The position numbers were made by a program, and so were the translations under genes. From Acanthococcus lagerstroemiae (Eukaryota; Arthropoda; Insecta; Hemiptera; Eriococcidae), in the NCBI GenBank assembly GCA_031841125.1, contig CM063114.1, positions 26,667,266 through 26,731,265 on the forward strand: DNA of 64,000 nt, given 5' to 3'. Positions 54,096-64,000 of the stretch are shown in pieces (within the stretch, counting starts at the first letter, position 1; the number at the start of each line of letters is the position of its first letter). The notes beneath the pieces were generated by a model. It had not been told where the DNA came from. It did no database searches and saw only the letters and a list, made by a program, of their open reading frames with translations.

Positions 54096-55770
54096 CGGTG
54101 GCGGCGGCGGATTTTACTTTTTTAGTGTATAGAGAGATAACTAGGGGGCTTCGCTCCCCGCCGCTTCGCGACCCAACCCCCACGGTCACTCGTTTCACTC
54201 GTGCCGGCGCCGGCCTAGCTCGGCGCTTCGCGCCTCATGGGTTCACAAATTTCTCACTCTTCCTGTCAGAGTTCCTTTCTGTTTTTCCTTATCGAGGCTT
54301 TTTGTGACAATACCAGTTACATAAATAACAGGTGGGTTTCTATACCTTCAAGAATAAGTCACACCTTTCAATTGTATCTATTAGAGGAAGCACCCAGGAC
54401 CACCACCTTCACTACGACCAGGGTGGGGAAGGTCCTTCACCACAACTGCCTTCCCATAACCCCCCCCCCATCCGCTGCCGACGCCGTCCCCGGGAGAAAA
54501 AACGTCACTGCGGATTGCCTACCCTGACCCTTAATTGCTCATTTCTCCAGGGGTAGTCTACCCGCCGCCGCCTTTGAAGGTATAGAAACCCATCAGTTAT
54601 TTGTACTACTGGTGTTGTCACAGCAAGCCTCGATAAGGGAAAAAAAAGGATCTCTGACAGGAAGAGCGAGAAACTTGTGAAATTGCAAGGCGCCACTACC
54701 CCTTAATTGCTCATTTCGGGTAGCCTACCTTTGGGACGAGGTTCATGGTGGAGGAGGGAGCTTGGGAGGAGGAAGGTCACGAAGGACGAGGAGGAAAGCC
54801 ACGGGAGGGGGGATCGTAGGAATTTACGTCAAGGGCGGGGATAGTCGCATTGAGGGAGAGGGTCATGGTCGAGGAACAGGGGTTGTTGTGGAGGAGGGCT
54901 CTCTATAAAATAAACAGTAAAAGCCACCTCCTCCTTCCCCTCCGTGGGGATAAATTCCTGGTGACCTTCCCTGTACCTTAATCTCACGTTTCACCAGTGG
55001 TACCTCCCCTGGGGGCTCCTCGGTGGAGGTGGGAGCTCCTGGAGAGGGAGGACGGCCACAAAGTATAAAGAGAGACCGCCAGATTTTTGCCGGACATGGT
55101 TACCCCTGGAGAAATAAGCAACCAAGGGGCAGGGTAGGCAACCCGCAGCGGGATTTTTTCTCCTGGAGGCGGCGGCGGATTTTCTCTGCTCCCTCCTCAA
55201 CCATGAACTCCCTCCCAAGGGTAAACTGCCCCTGGAGAAAAGAACAATTGAGGGGCAGGGTAGGCAATCCGCAGTTGGGTTTTTTCTCAAGAATAAGTCA
55301 CACCTCTCAATTTGATCTCTTAGAGGAAGCTGAGTAGGTTAGATCCATCAGAGTTTGACGGCTGCTACCAGATTTTTGCCGGAAAAGGCTACTCCTGGAG
55401 AAATGAACAATTAAGGGGCAGGGTAGGCAACTCGCAGTGGGGTTTCTTTCTCCCGGAGGCGGCGACGGATTTTCTCTGCTCCCTCTTCCTCTATGAACCC
55501 CCTCCCAAGAGTAGGCTATCCCTGGAGAAATCTCTATGTATACTTCGTGGCTGTCCTCCCTCTCCAGGAGCTCTCACCTCCACAGAGGAAAGCCCCCCCC
55601 CCCGGGTAGGATACCCCTGGTGAAATGTGAGATTAAGGTACAGGGGAGGTCACCAGGAATTTATCCCCAAGGAGGAGGGCTTTTACTGTTTAGTGCATAG
55701 AGAGCCCTCTCCCACAACAATCTCCTTTTTCCTCGACCACGCTATCCTCGCCCTTTATTGTCGATACGAA
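54096..55770. repeat. GC-rich nested palindrome complex
   Basis: Two palindromes lie side by side. In the first, 54,237-54,360 (TTCCTGTCAGAG...TTATCGAGGCTTTTTGTGAC...TTTCTATACCTTCAA) is inverted at 54,563-54,690. In the second, 54,835-55,080 (GGTCATGGTCGAGGAACAG...AAACAGTAAAAGCC...TAAATTCCTGGTGACCTTCC) is inverted at about 55,535-55,755. Its centre holds direct copies of GGGGCAGGGTAGGCAA.CCGC and GGCGGATTTTCTCTGCTCCC. An inverted copy of the same module is at 54,480-54,560. A CG-rich block (CGCCGGCCTAGCTCGGCGC) is at 54,205-54,235. Proline- and glycine-rich frames across it are composition artefacts. Confidence 0.8.
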
Positions 55771-56324
55771 ACTTGACTTTCAGTATAAGGGGGAGGGGTG
55801 GAGAAGGAAAATTTGCCGAGAGAATTTTTTTTTAATTTGAAAACTTGCCGATTTTTTAATCAAAATATTTTTTAATTGAAAAAATAATAATAATAAAAGA
55901 ACAAACAAACGTTCTTAGAAAACGAAAAATTTAAATGAACATCTTCAAAATCTGCCAACTGCCAAATTATTGGGGATGTTCGATCCCCCATAATTTCGTC
56001 GATGCAAATGCAGACTGGAACCTTACCCCCAAGCACTCACATTTGCGCACATGAGCATACCCCAGTTGAGAAGGCAAGCTGGAAGGATGTTAGGAATACT
56101 TGAGACGATCACGCAACTTCCTTTACACAAGGTGGTCGTTATTTACTCTTGGTGATTTTTTTTGTTCAGAATTTCCTCTGATTCGTCTCCTAAATTGGTT
56201 CCAAATAAAATAAAAAAAAACCTACAAAGTTTCAGGTGCCACAATCTCCCTTTCGTTCTTATGGGGAAAAACACACTGGAGTTTTGACTTTTGTTCCGGA
56301 CTAAATTTCCCTCCTGTATTCACA

Positions 56325-56514
56325 CAGAGCCGTACCGACGGGGAGGGTTTTAGGGGTTCAAACCCCTCCCATTGGCCAAAAAAAAAACACGAAGAAACGA
56401 TGGATTGAGACAGAGAGGAGGGCGGACCTGTGATTGAGGCCCTCTTCCACCAGGAAAAATTTATTTTGATCGCAAGCCCCCTCGCCCCTGACTTAAATCC
56501 TGGGTACGGCCCTG
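56325..56514. mobile_element. 190-bp MITE with CAGGGCCGTACC ends
   Basis: Left CAGAGCCGTACCGACGGG; right (reversed) CAGGGCCGTACCCAGGATTT. GGGGAGGG-type tract inside. CAGGG ends suggest hAT. Target duplication not visible. Confidence 0.7.
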
Positions 56515-57013
56515 ACAACAACATCAACAATAATATAATAAAAAGGTCAACACTTGGTATATTTGGCCAACATCCGATTGATTTTGGATTTTGACTATCG
56601 ATGTACATTTTTGAAATTTCAAACCAAAAATAAAAAAACAAAAAATAGGTATACACTTTTAAAATGTTTTCCAATAATTAAGAATTGACTTCCTTGAATT
56701 GGCCAGTTTGGGAAGACATTTTGAAGGGAAAATTTTTTCCTACATCTCCCATTGCTATGTCCATCCATTCAAGGGCGGAAAACCCTTGAAAATGACTGAT
56801 TTTTTCTTCATGTTAAATGGACGAAAAACCAAAAACCATTTTATTCACCCTGTTCACCATTTAAAATAATATGGTTTTGTTTGAAAAATCTCAACTTATT
56901 CCCCTTTCCCTTTAAAAAACTCTATTGAGGCCAATTACGAAAATTATTATTTTGAAATGTCTCGTATAATATTTAGGATACTTCAAAAATGTACCTAGTT
57001 CATCAGTAAAATG

Positions 57014-57257
57014 CAGGGCCGTAACTCCCATGGCAAAAAAAAAAAGGGTTTGAGACGGAGAGGAGGATGGATGGATGGATCTGTCACATTTTTTGAAAAA
57101 TGTATGAAATTGAGATATTCAAAGAATGTTGAAATTTTTGTCATATACATGCACGCAATTGGATAAATTTGGGGTATTTGTGCCCCCCCCCCCAACAAGA
57201 AAAAATTAATCTTATTCGAAAAACACCCCCCTTACTTAAATTCTCGGTACGGCCCTG
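57014..57257. mobile_element. 244-bp MITE, same family as the previous one
   Basis: Left CAGGGCCGTAACTCCCATGG; right (reversed) CAGGGCCGTACCGAGAATTT. A GGATGGATGGATG microsatellite and a C12 tract are inside. The inner 500 bp between the two MITEs is AT-rich and without features. Confidence 0.7.
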
Positions 57258-57589
57258 ATGGGACCAAAGCCCGTAAATTAAACAATGGAACATTTGCTAT
57301 CGGATTCAGCTTGTGACATTAGAAAATAAGTATTTTGCTTTCAACTTTTCGATTTCAATAAAATGTTCAGTTATCCCAAATTTATAGGTTCAAGGTCAAA
57401 CAGAGAATCTAGTAAAAACAAAATGGTTACCGAAATTCAACGTTTGCTACCGACTTTCAGATTTTCGGAATGTCTTCCACATTTCAGCTTTGTTTCAACC
57501 TCTCAGATAACGTTCAATACTCAACTTGAAACCTTCGGCTTTTGACTGACTAGAGTCTCTGGCAGAAGTCCAGGGTACTCCATTTTCAG

Positions 57590-57865
57590 AAATGAAATTT
57601 GACTTTCAGTTTGGGGGAGCTGGAGAAGAAAAATTAGCCGACAAATATTTTTTTTTAAACCAAAAATTCGCTGACAAAAATTTGTTTATAAATTAAGACT
57701 TTGCCGATTGTTTAATCGAAATATTTTTTAATTGAAAAATAATAAACAAACAATCATTCATAAAAATGAAAAATTTAAATAACAGTTTCAAAATTAGCCG
57801 ATGCCAAATTATTGGGGGAGGGGGGAGGTTCAACTCCCTACACCCCCCTATAGTTTCGTCCCTGA
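57590..57865. repeat. Dispersed repeat A (copy 3, left portion)
   Basis: TTTGACTTTCAGT, GAAGAAAAATTAGCCGAC, AATTGAAAAATAATAA and CCAAATTATTGGGGGAGGG lead to TTTCGTCCCTG, where the match to copies 1 and 2 stops. This defines a probable MITE end (reversed CAGGGACGAAAC). Confidence 0.65.
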
Positions 57866-58702
57866 CCCGAAAACTTCAGTTTCACATTGTTCCATCAAAT
57901 TAGAAATATTAAGACTCTGATTCGACTCATTAGCATTCTAAGACCTGTTTTGAACATCGAATGTCCAGACCTCATTATATGCCTCCTACGCAGCAACGTA
58001 TTAATCAAAAAAGTCATCCTTCTCTCGCACGCTTTCATGCACAAACCCAAATCTAGAAATTTCTATTTCAAACAGCCCTTCATTCTGGAAGCTTTATTTA
58101 TACGTATTACATGGTAGAAAAAGCACACCGTATAATTTCAACGTTCAGTTTTCATTTCCCGCTAATTTCCAGGCCGGCCTGAGAAAACAGCCAATAAAAT
58201 CAAAACCTCGAGAATATAAACAACCACCGCGCCGAGAACGAGAAAAAAACGAGAAAAAAAAAGAAGGGGGGGAACTTTGGAAAGAATATAACGACATGGA
58301 ACCGAATGACGTCAAATGATTGAACGAAACGTAGCTTTAGAAAAATGAGTTTGTCTGGAGGCGGGTAAGAGTTATCCGCTTGGTAACACTTGATGGATTA
58401 CTAGATACTCTCAAGCGGCTTCTGCTTCTTTTTTTTTCTGGTGGTTTCTCCACCGCGGCCTGGACCCCTTGACTCCCCGCAGGAGCGCGCGCGGCATCAG
58501 TTGGGAAAAAAAGAAAGGGTGAAAAATGGTCGAAGTTAAAGAAAGAAGGAAAGAAAACGCGTTGCTAGATTAAAATGTCGCCTCTGTCAGACGATGAATG
58601 CTTCTTAAATGAAATGTGAGACTTCGAAGCGCGACATTTTTTTTTACTCGATTTAAATAATGAAAAAAAAGACGAAGGAATTGATTAAATTTTTTGTTTC
58701 AG
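57866..58702. other. Low-repeat DNA, no gene recognised
   Basis: A GACTC-word patch at 57,905-57,965, then GC-balanced DNA. No coding motif before the candidate exon. Confidence 0.35.
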
Positions 58703-58908
58703 ATCGTATTAACGATAATGTAATGGAATTTAAAATAGTTGAAATAGACGAGCACGAGCAGAAAAAAATTAGCCAACTATTGAAGAAGTTTGAAAAGAAT
58801 TCTCTTTTTATATTTTCTCGGTTGCTGTACACGAAGTTTCTGGACGAAAGTTTCGAGTGCACGTTCGAAACACGAGCGAGAAAATTAATTAAAACTGATA
58901 AAATTTGA
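58703..58908 (+). other. Candidate terminal exon, plus strand
   Basis: AAATTTTTTGTTTCAG is a strong acceptor-like sequence ending at 58,702. It is followed by an open frame of 68 codons (DRINDNVMEFKIVEIDEHEQ...) rich in charged residues, with a TGA at 58,906. No family is recognised and no upstream exon was found, so it may be chance in AT-rich DNA. Confidence 0.2.
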
Positions 58909-58999
58909 AACGCAATTTTGCGATTCACGGGAATCGTTCGAGATATTGAAAGTTAGCCATCTCGAGCTAAGATTCTTATTACAGTCTTACTGCGTAATT

Positions 59000-59210
59000 T
59001 CATGCTGCACTGTTTGAAAAAGGGTTGCCTCTTGATACTACAGTCGACACCTTTGATTCTCCTGTTTCTTCCTGTTTATTAATCTCAATGTTTTTTTGGT
59101 TGAGAAAATTGACATTTTCGCCCAACTCTTCCAAAATGTTATAACGAATATTAAGATACAGCTTTAACGCGTCTTGACGGCGTCCGAATGAGTTTGAACA
59201 ACTAGCAGGT
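59000..59210 (-). other. Candidate terminal exon, minus strand
   Basis: On the minus strand CCCTTTCCCTCTTCTTATCAG is a very good polypyrimidine tract and acceptor. The frame then encodes about 69 residues (PASCSNSFGRRQDALKLYL..., ILEELGENVNFLNQ, ending FSNSAA) with mixed codon use, then TGA. No family is recognised; upstream exons, expected at higher coordinates, were not identified. The acceptor makes it better than its plus-strand neighbour. Confidence 0.3.
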
Positions 59211-59725
59211 CTGATAAGAAGAGGGAAAGGGGGAACCAGGGACATTTTCCCAGATACATATTATACAAGGAAATTTAGGGGAATTAATATTTAGCACGAC
59301 TGAAAAATAGAAACAATTATGAAGGACGACAAGCTTGCTCAAAAGTGAACGACAATAAGGCATGAAGTTCAAAACATCCTATGTAGCAATGTCAAAAGTT
59401 TACAGGAGAAACAAAAAACTGTTTCAGATGAGGTGAAGGGGGTGGGTTTTGAGTACTTTCGTTTTTCGTTTTGTTCTCTTTTTCGTTCTTGATCTTTCAG
59501 TTTTTTTTTTCATTTTTATGTTATTTTTTAATTTTGTAAAGTCCCCCATCGTTATTAGCCCCTCCCCGCTGTGAAAGAGAAACTTTAATTTAATTATAAT
59601 AAAAGAAAAAAGAAAAGACTTTGTTAAGCTCAAGAAGACATTTAGAGACAAGATTAGGGCTTTTCAGGGTCGTACTCAGAGGCTTACACTTGTTGGAGCA
59701 GGAGTAAGTTACGATTGTTATCAAT
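59211..59725. other. AT-rich DNA, no gene seen
   Basis: A lysine-rich minus-strand frame at 59,424-59,651 follows an AAAAAGAAAA-type tract. Nothing else is recognised. Confidence 0.35.
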
Positions 59726-59729
59726 AGGT

Positions 59730-60190
59730 CATTATGGAACGAAAATGGATCTTCATTCTATAGATTCTTTCCTATTGCTCATCCCGCCTGTCTCCATTAA
59801 ATCCAGTTGTCTGAGATTTAAACTCTAACAACGCCCTCCTTTTCACTTTTGTTCCCAACCCCGAGCTCTGGAATATACCCTTTCGAGCATTGTCCCCGAG
59901 AGAGGTCAGGGAGACTGTTCAGACTATCTTAGCTCTCAATTTTAATAGCTCTCTGTTTATCCACCTCCTACTTTGACTTCGGGACACCCTATATGCTGGC
60001 TAGAATCATCGAGGACACTCTGTATACATGGTCAAAATTCATTTTCAAACATACATGCTCCCTTGTCTGAGATTTAAGACTTTAAATAATGAGAATTTTA
60101 GATACGTTTTTGAGGTGAAATAGCATAGAATCAACCCTAAACGTACTTAGAACAGAATCAGTATGTTGGAAGACCAGCGAGTATCGCACA
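59730..60190. repeat. 777-bp tandem duplication, first copy
   Basis: CCTATTGCTCATCCCGCCTG is at 59,771 and again at 60,548, offset 777. High similarity covers about 59,740-60,180 versus 60,515-60,965. Weaker similarity continues through TGTCTACCTATCA and AAAATATTCTCCATCTAGAA (60,280-60,410) versus 61,040-61,150. Confidence 0.8.
59857..59940 (-). mobile_element. 5'-truncated SINE tail
   Basis: Reversed: CAGTCTCCCTGACC, AATGCTCGAAAGG, ATTCCAGAGCTCGGG match the 3' half of the SINEs at 37,628 and 43,719. The tRNA-like head is absent. The same piece recurs at 60,635-60,717 in the second duplication copy. Confidence 0.65.
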
Positions 60191-60506
60191 CTGGTTGAAA
60201 TACTATCGAGCCAGGGGAACAACCCTAAATTCATATCTGATGGCTAGTAACTCGCGCAGAGTAACGGTATTTTTGCATTCCAGGAATGTCTACCTATCAA
60301 CAGACCTGACAATTTCGAACTCGTAGCTGCTGCGAAAGCCTGAATCAACGCTACTTTCTTTATCGTGTTATTCGGCCATCTCATTTGCGAAAATATTCTC
60401 CATCTAGAAGCGAAATATCTCATCATTTGTAACGAATCATTCATTTATTCAGCCATCTAAACTCTTCTCATCTCCCGGGTATCTGGCTATTATAGATCAA
60501 CATGGA

Positions 60507-61190
60507 AAGAAAATGGATCTTCATATAGCAAGTTCTATAGATTTTTTCCTATTGCTCATCCCGCCTGTCTCCATTAAATCCAACTGTCTGAGATATAAAC
60601 TCTAACAACACCCTCCTTTTCACTTTTGTTCCCAACCCCGAGCTCTGGAATATACCCTTTCGAGCATTGCCTCCGAGAGAAGTCAGGGAGACTGTTAGGA
60701 CTATCTTAGCTCTCAATTTTAATAGCTCTCTGGTTTATCCACCTCCTACTTTGACTTTGGGACGCCCTATATGCAGGCTAGAATCATCGAGGACACTCTG
60801 TATACATGGTCAAAATTCATTTTCAAACATACATGTATGCTCACTTGTCTGAGATTTAAGTCTCTAAATGATGAGAATTTTAGGTATGTTTTTTGAGGCG
60901 AAATAGCGTAGAAGCAATCCTAAATGTACTTAGATTAGAATCAGTATCTTGGAAAACCAGCGAGTATTTTGTATTTCGTGTGAAAAAGCCACTGACAATG
61001 GGAATGAAAGCCTAAATCAAACGGTACCTATATACCAATGATGTCTACATATCATTAGTCCCGAGAATTTACAGACTCCACACTTAATGAAAACCCCTTT
61101 ATTTGGAGGTAATTACCTGCCTCATTAGCAAAATATTCTACCTAGAAGTGAATTTGAGTCGCATATCAACTGAGATTCTATCGAGGATTT
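60507..61190. repeat. 777-bp tandem duplication, second copy
   Basis: Second copy of 59,730-60,410, including the SINE tail at 60,635-60,717 (minus). The two copies differ by substitutions and small indels, and are clearly more diverged in the distal half. Confidence 0.8.
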
Positions 61191-61284
61191 TTCGAATTTA
61201 ATATAAAATATGCCTCTAATTCAAAAATTCCAAAGATTTTGCAAAAAATATTTCATTTTTAATATTCACTAGGTTCAATAGTTT

Positions 61285-62205
61285 AATTGGGACTCCCATC
61301 TCCCAGGTTGAGGGCTAACTCCTTATACTCGAGAGTAATTCGGATAAAATACAAGTATTTAATGTAAATATCTCTCATTTAATTAATATTAATTAGGGTG
61401 AGATGGAGAGTATAGGCAAAGGAGTTGACGTTTTCTCCATCAAACTCTCGTCTCCCAGACCGAAGAATACCTCCTTGTACTCAATGTCCACCGCATTCAT
61501 CGGACATTTGATAACCCCCACTCAAAAGTAATTCGGGTAAAGTTCAAATATTTTATGTAAATAACCCTCATTTAGCGATCGATGAAATCATAATTTAATA
61601 TTTGATAATCCCCATTCTAACGTAATTCAAATAAATGTCTATTGCCTTCATCTGAGGTTTGATAACACCCCCCCCCCCTACTCTAAAGTAAATCGGATGA
61701 AATACAAGTATCTCTCATTTAATTAATTAATTAATAATATCTAGCGCAAGATGGAGAGTATAGACCATGAACCTGATGCTATCTCCTTATACTCAATGTC
61801 CACAACATTCATCTGAGATTTGATAGCCTAGCCTCCCACTCAAAAGTAATTTGGATAAATGTCTACCACATTCAATCGATAGTTTTATATCATTTCCTCT
61901 GAGATTTGATAATCTCCTACTCAAAAGTAATTTGATAAAATACAAGTATCTCTCATTTAATTAATTAATATTAATTAGGGTGAGATGGGGAGTATAGACA
62001 AAGAAGCTGACGCTTTCTCCATCAAAACTTCCAACTCCCAGGCAGAAGACTATCTCCTTATACTCGAGAGTAATTTGAGTAAATGTTCACCGCATTCATC
62101 TGTTGTTCGATATCCCCTCTACTCAAAAGTAATTCAGCTAAAATACAAATATTTCATGTAAGTATCTCCCACTTTATCATTAAAACATCCTAATCTCAGA
62201 TTTGA
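61285..62205. repeat. Degenerate higher-order tandem repeat
   Basis: The words TCTCATTTAATTAAT, GATGGAGAGTATAGAC, TCTCCTTATACTC(A/G)A, CACCGCATTCATCTG, TTTGATAA.CCCC.ACTC and AAAAGTAATTCGGATAAAAT recur in the same order about every 240-340 bp. A C12 run is at 61,667. No coding frame is sustained. Confidence 0.7.
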
Positions 62206-62749
62206 AGCTAAAACGTATAATCTATCGCTTTAATGTCAGCACTTTTTCGTTAAAATCCCCTAATTATAGGTTGGTTGGATAAAATAATTAAATATTAATA
62301 TTTTATATTTAATATTCGACAAGATAAAAATAAAAAATACCGCGGATAAATTGAAAATATGACGTTGAAAGATTCAGCAAATACATGCATCATGCACATA
62401 CACATATGTCTCACCGCATACGAGTTCCGCCAAAACGTAAAATAAAATCCGAAAACGCGAGGAAAAATAAATAATTTAACCGCTACCACTATTAAAAATC
62501 ATCTTGCCGTGAATATAATACACAAACAATTTAGATCTCACTAAGAAATCACCTCCTTAATCACCTACCCCATTAACAACATACGAACATCAACGCTTGC
62601 GAGCTCGATGCGTCGTGACGTCATATAACGCCTAGCATAGTCTACCAAATAGGCTAGTATCGGCTTGACGTTTAGCATAGTCTGTTGTGGTGGGCTAGTA
62701 CCGGCTATATTACACTTCTCGCAACAAATCCCAGAGTTGTACATCTTCA
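62206..62749. other. AT-rich then GC-balanced DNA, no gene
   Basis: AATATTTTATATTTAATATT near 62,290-62,310. CTAGCATAGTCT and GGCTAGTA.CGGCT occur twice at 62,632-62,708. No coding motif. Confidence 0.35.
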
Positions 62750-62910
62750 CCCCACCAATTAACAACCAATTAAAATCGTTCCATTGTATATCGCCACCAC
62801 CACCTCATCAATTCACAACCAATCGAATAGTTGCAATTTGCACCAGTACCTTTATTATGTATCATCAGTTTGCAAGAAATACCTCATCAATTATTTGCAA
62901 CCAATCAGGA
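62750..62910. repeat. Degenerate CACCTCATCAATT.ACAACCAAT repeat
   Basis: Three imperfect units near 62,752, 62,802 and 62,882, each CACC(C/T)CA(C/T)CAATT followed by (G)CAACCAAT(C/T). Confidence 0.6.
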
Positions 62911-63396
62911 AGCACTGAGGTAGCAAAAACAATCCACGCCTGGACCTAACTGATTGATTGCGAATCATCACAGAAGCGGTCCATCGAGGTGGCAATGAAA
63001 AGACTTTAAAATTGTGGTAATTTTGCGTCATTCTCTAGTCAGTTGTACAGTAAATACAAAAGAACCTCTGGCAACACTTATTATTTTGGTTAGGTACCAA
63101 AGGACAAGGAAGAAAGAGAAACTGAATGGGAGGCGAGAAGGGAGGTGAAATGCTGCCTAAAGGGTACCATAATTGCTTTGGACCCTACGGATATCTGAAT
63201 TTCAATATAATTTTGGATCAGTCGCCATAAATATATGCACCTAGAGCAGAAATGATGTTGATAATTGCAGCTCTTATTAATAAAAACATTTATTTCTATA
63301 CTCCATATACATTAAATATTAGTAGTTCGTAGAGCATTAGGCTCATATTTTGAGCAAAAACTTCCCTCATCCTTGCCCATTCTGCCCTATCCTTTG
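62911..63396. other. Unique DNA, no gene seen
   Basis: No coding motif or paired ends recognised. Confidence 0.35.
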
Positions 63397-63707
63397 CAGG
63401 AACGTACCTAAGAGTTTTTCGGGGGGGGGGGGGGTGACAGTCCCAACTCATTCATCATTCAACTCAAAATTTCCATACGTAAAAGCGAAAAAAAAAGAAT
63501 GGATTTTCCCAACTTTTTAACTCAAAATTCCCAAATATCAACGCAAAAAAAAGCAAAAAAAAAAAAAAGCTTTTGATTTGTTGGATTTTCCCAACTCTAC
63601 CGAAATTTTCCAATTTCAGCTGACTGAAATGGTAAATTTTTCCCAACTGTTGAGTAAAAAATTTCCTACATGGGGAAAACCTCCCCCCCCCTATCGGTAC
63701 GTCTCTG
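63397..63707. mobile_element. Poly-G hAT MITE, third copy
   Basis: Left CAGGAACGTACCTAAGAG then a T/G14 tract; right (reversed) CAGAGACGTACCGATAGGGG. The inside is the inverse of the AGTTGGGAAAAT...CCAACAAATCAAAAG module of 27,558-27,794 and 42,782-43,301. Target duplication not clear. Confidence 0.75.
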
Positions 63708-64000
63708 GTGGTCACTTGCTACCCTCTGAAATAGGAGAAAACAAATGTTACTTATGATGCGATAGTAAAAATACCCACATTAACGACGATGAAGTTTATA
63801 GATCAACCCAATGAATCAAATTGAAAATACCATCGTGTACATGAAACTAAGGAATAACTCTCGGGTCTCTTAAAATGTTTACTGTTTGAGACTAGTATAG
63901 TTTTGCTTTACTCATCATCATATAGTTTCAATAATTCTTGATAGAATCTTGAAAAGCTATGACAAATCCCCTGTAAGGAATGTTGAAACACAAAATCCAT
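63708..64000. other. Unique DNA to the right edge
   Basis: No motif recognised. Confidence 0.35.

Larger units (their letters stand above)
55776..57320. repeat. Dispersed repeat A (copy 2), split by MITE-bounded insert
   Basis: Matches 7,363-8,328 through CTCCTGTATTCAC, then resumes at GGGACCAAAGCCCGTAAAT (57,260). The 936 bp between is an insertion bounded by CAG(A/G)GCCGTACCGA ends. The remainder has no coding capacity. Confidence 0.75.

Noticed and set aside
54332..55337. Proline-, arginine- and glycine-rich frames in the GC-rich block
   Set aside because: They are produced by the palindrome modules and differ in frame between module copies.

Overview
This window looks like arthropod nuclear DNA, most likely from an insect. 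It is AT-rich, has no bacterial-style gene spacing, and has GT-AG introns. It is dominated by transposable-element debris: hAT, mariner, pogo/Tigger, PIF/Harbinger, RTE-like and Jockey-like LINEs, Ty3/Gypsy, Penelope and a tRNA-derived SINE. I cannot name the species. A sap-feeding hemipteran would fit the repeat style, but that is an impression. All homology statements come from recognising motifs; nothing was searched.

Only one convincing intact host-type gene is visible. It is a two-exon gene on the minus strand (34,687-35,491) for a predicted 191-residue secreted protein with six cysteines, which I do not recognise. Two weaker candidate terminal exons converge near 58.7-59.2 kb.

Layout. 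1-1,660 is a 185-bp satellite that runs off the left edge. 3.9-4.3 kb is a Gypsy reverse transcriptase relic. 6.1-9 kb is a cluster of MITEs and nested dispersed repeats. 9-10.7, 15.1-17.8, 45-46.4 and 50.5-52.7 kb are less repetitive, more GC-balanced DNA without recognisable genes. 10.7-20.8 kb holds a series of terminal-inverted-repeat elements, including a 1.9-kb hAT-like element and a deleted mariner. 22.2-23.2 kb has a hAT MITE and a LINE 3' end between 172-bp direct repeats. 25.1-28 kb has a Jockey LINE tail, an RTE-like LINE 5' end, and a hAT transposase fossil with a MITE inside its reading frame. 32.3-34.5 kb has nested tandem repeats and two LINE remnants. 36.8-38.4 kb has a decayed multi-copy hypothetical gene split by a SINE, next to a Penelope remnant. 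40.7-44.2 kb has an RTE-like reverse transcriptase, a MITE, a second SINE and a LINE tail. 46.8-50.2 kb has a relative of the left-edge satellite, a MITE, and a Harbinger element inside a hAT-like element. 52.7-57.9 kb has a hAT element carrying an 83-bp minisatellite, a nested palindrome complex and layered repeats. 59.7-62.2 kb has a diverged 777-bp tandem duplication and a degenerate higher-order repeat. A poly-G MITE lies near the right end.

The window contains no pathway or operon. Its main interest is the insertion stratigraphy: several insertions can be ordered, many with clear target-site duplications (TSDs). The undescribed secreted gene and several element families that carry internal satellites or palindromes also stand out.
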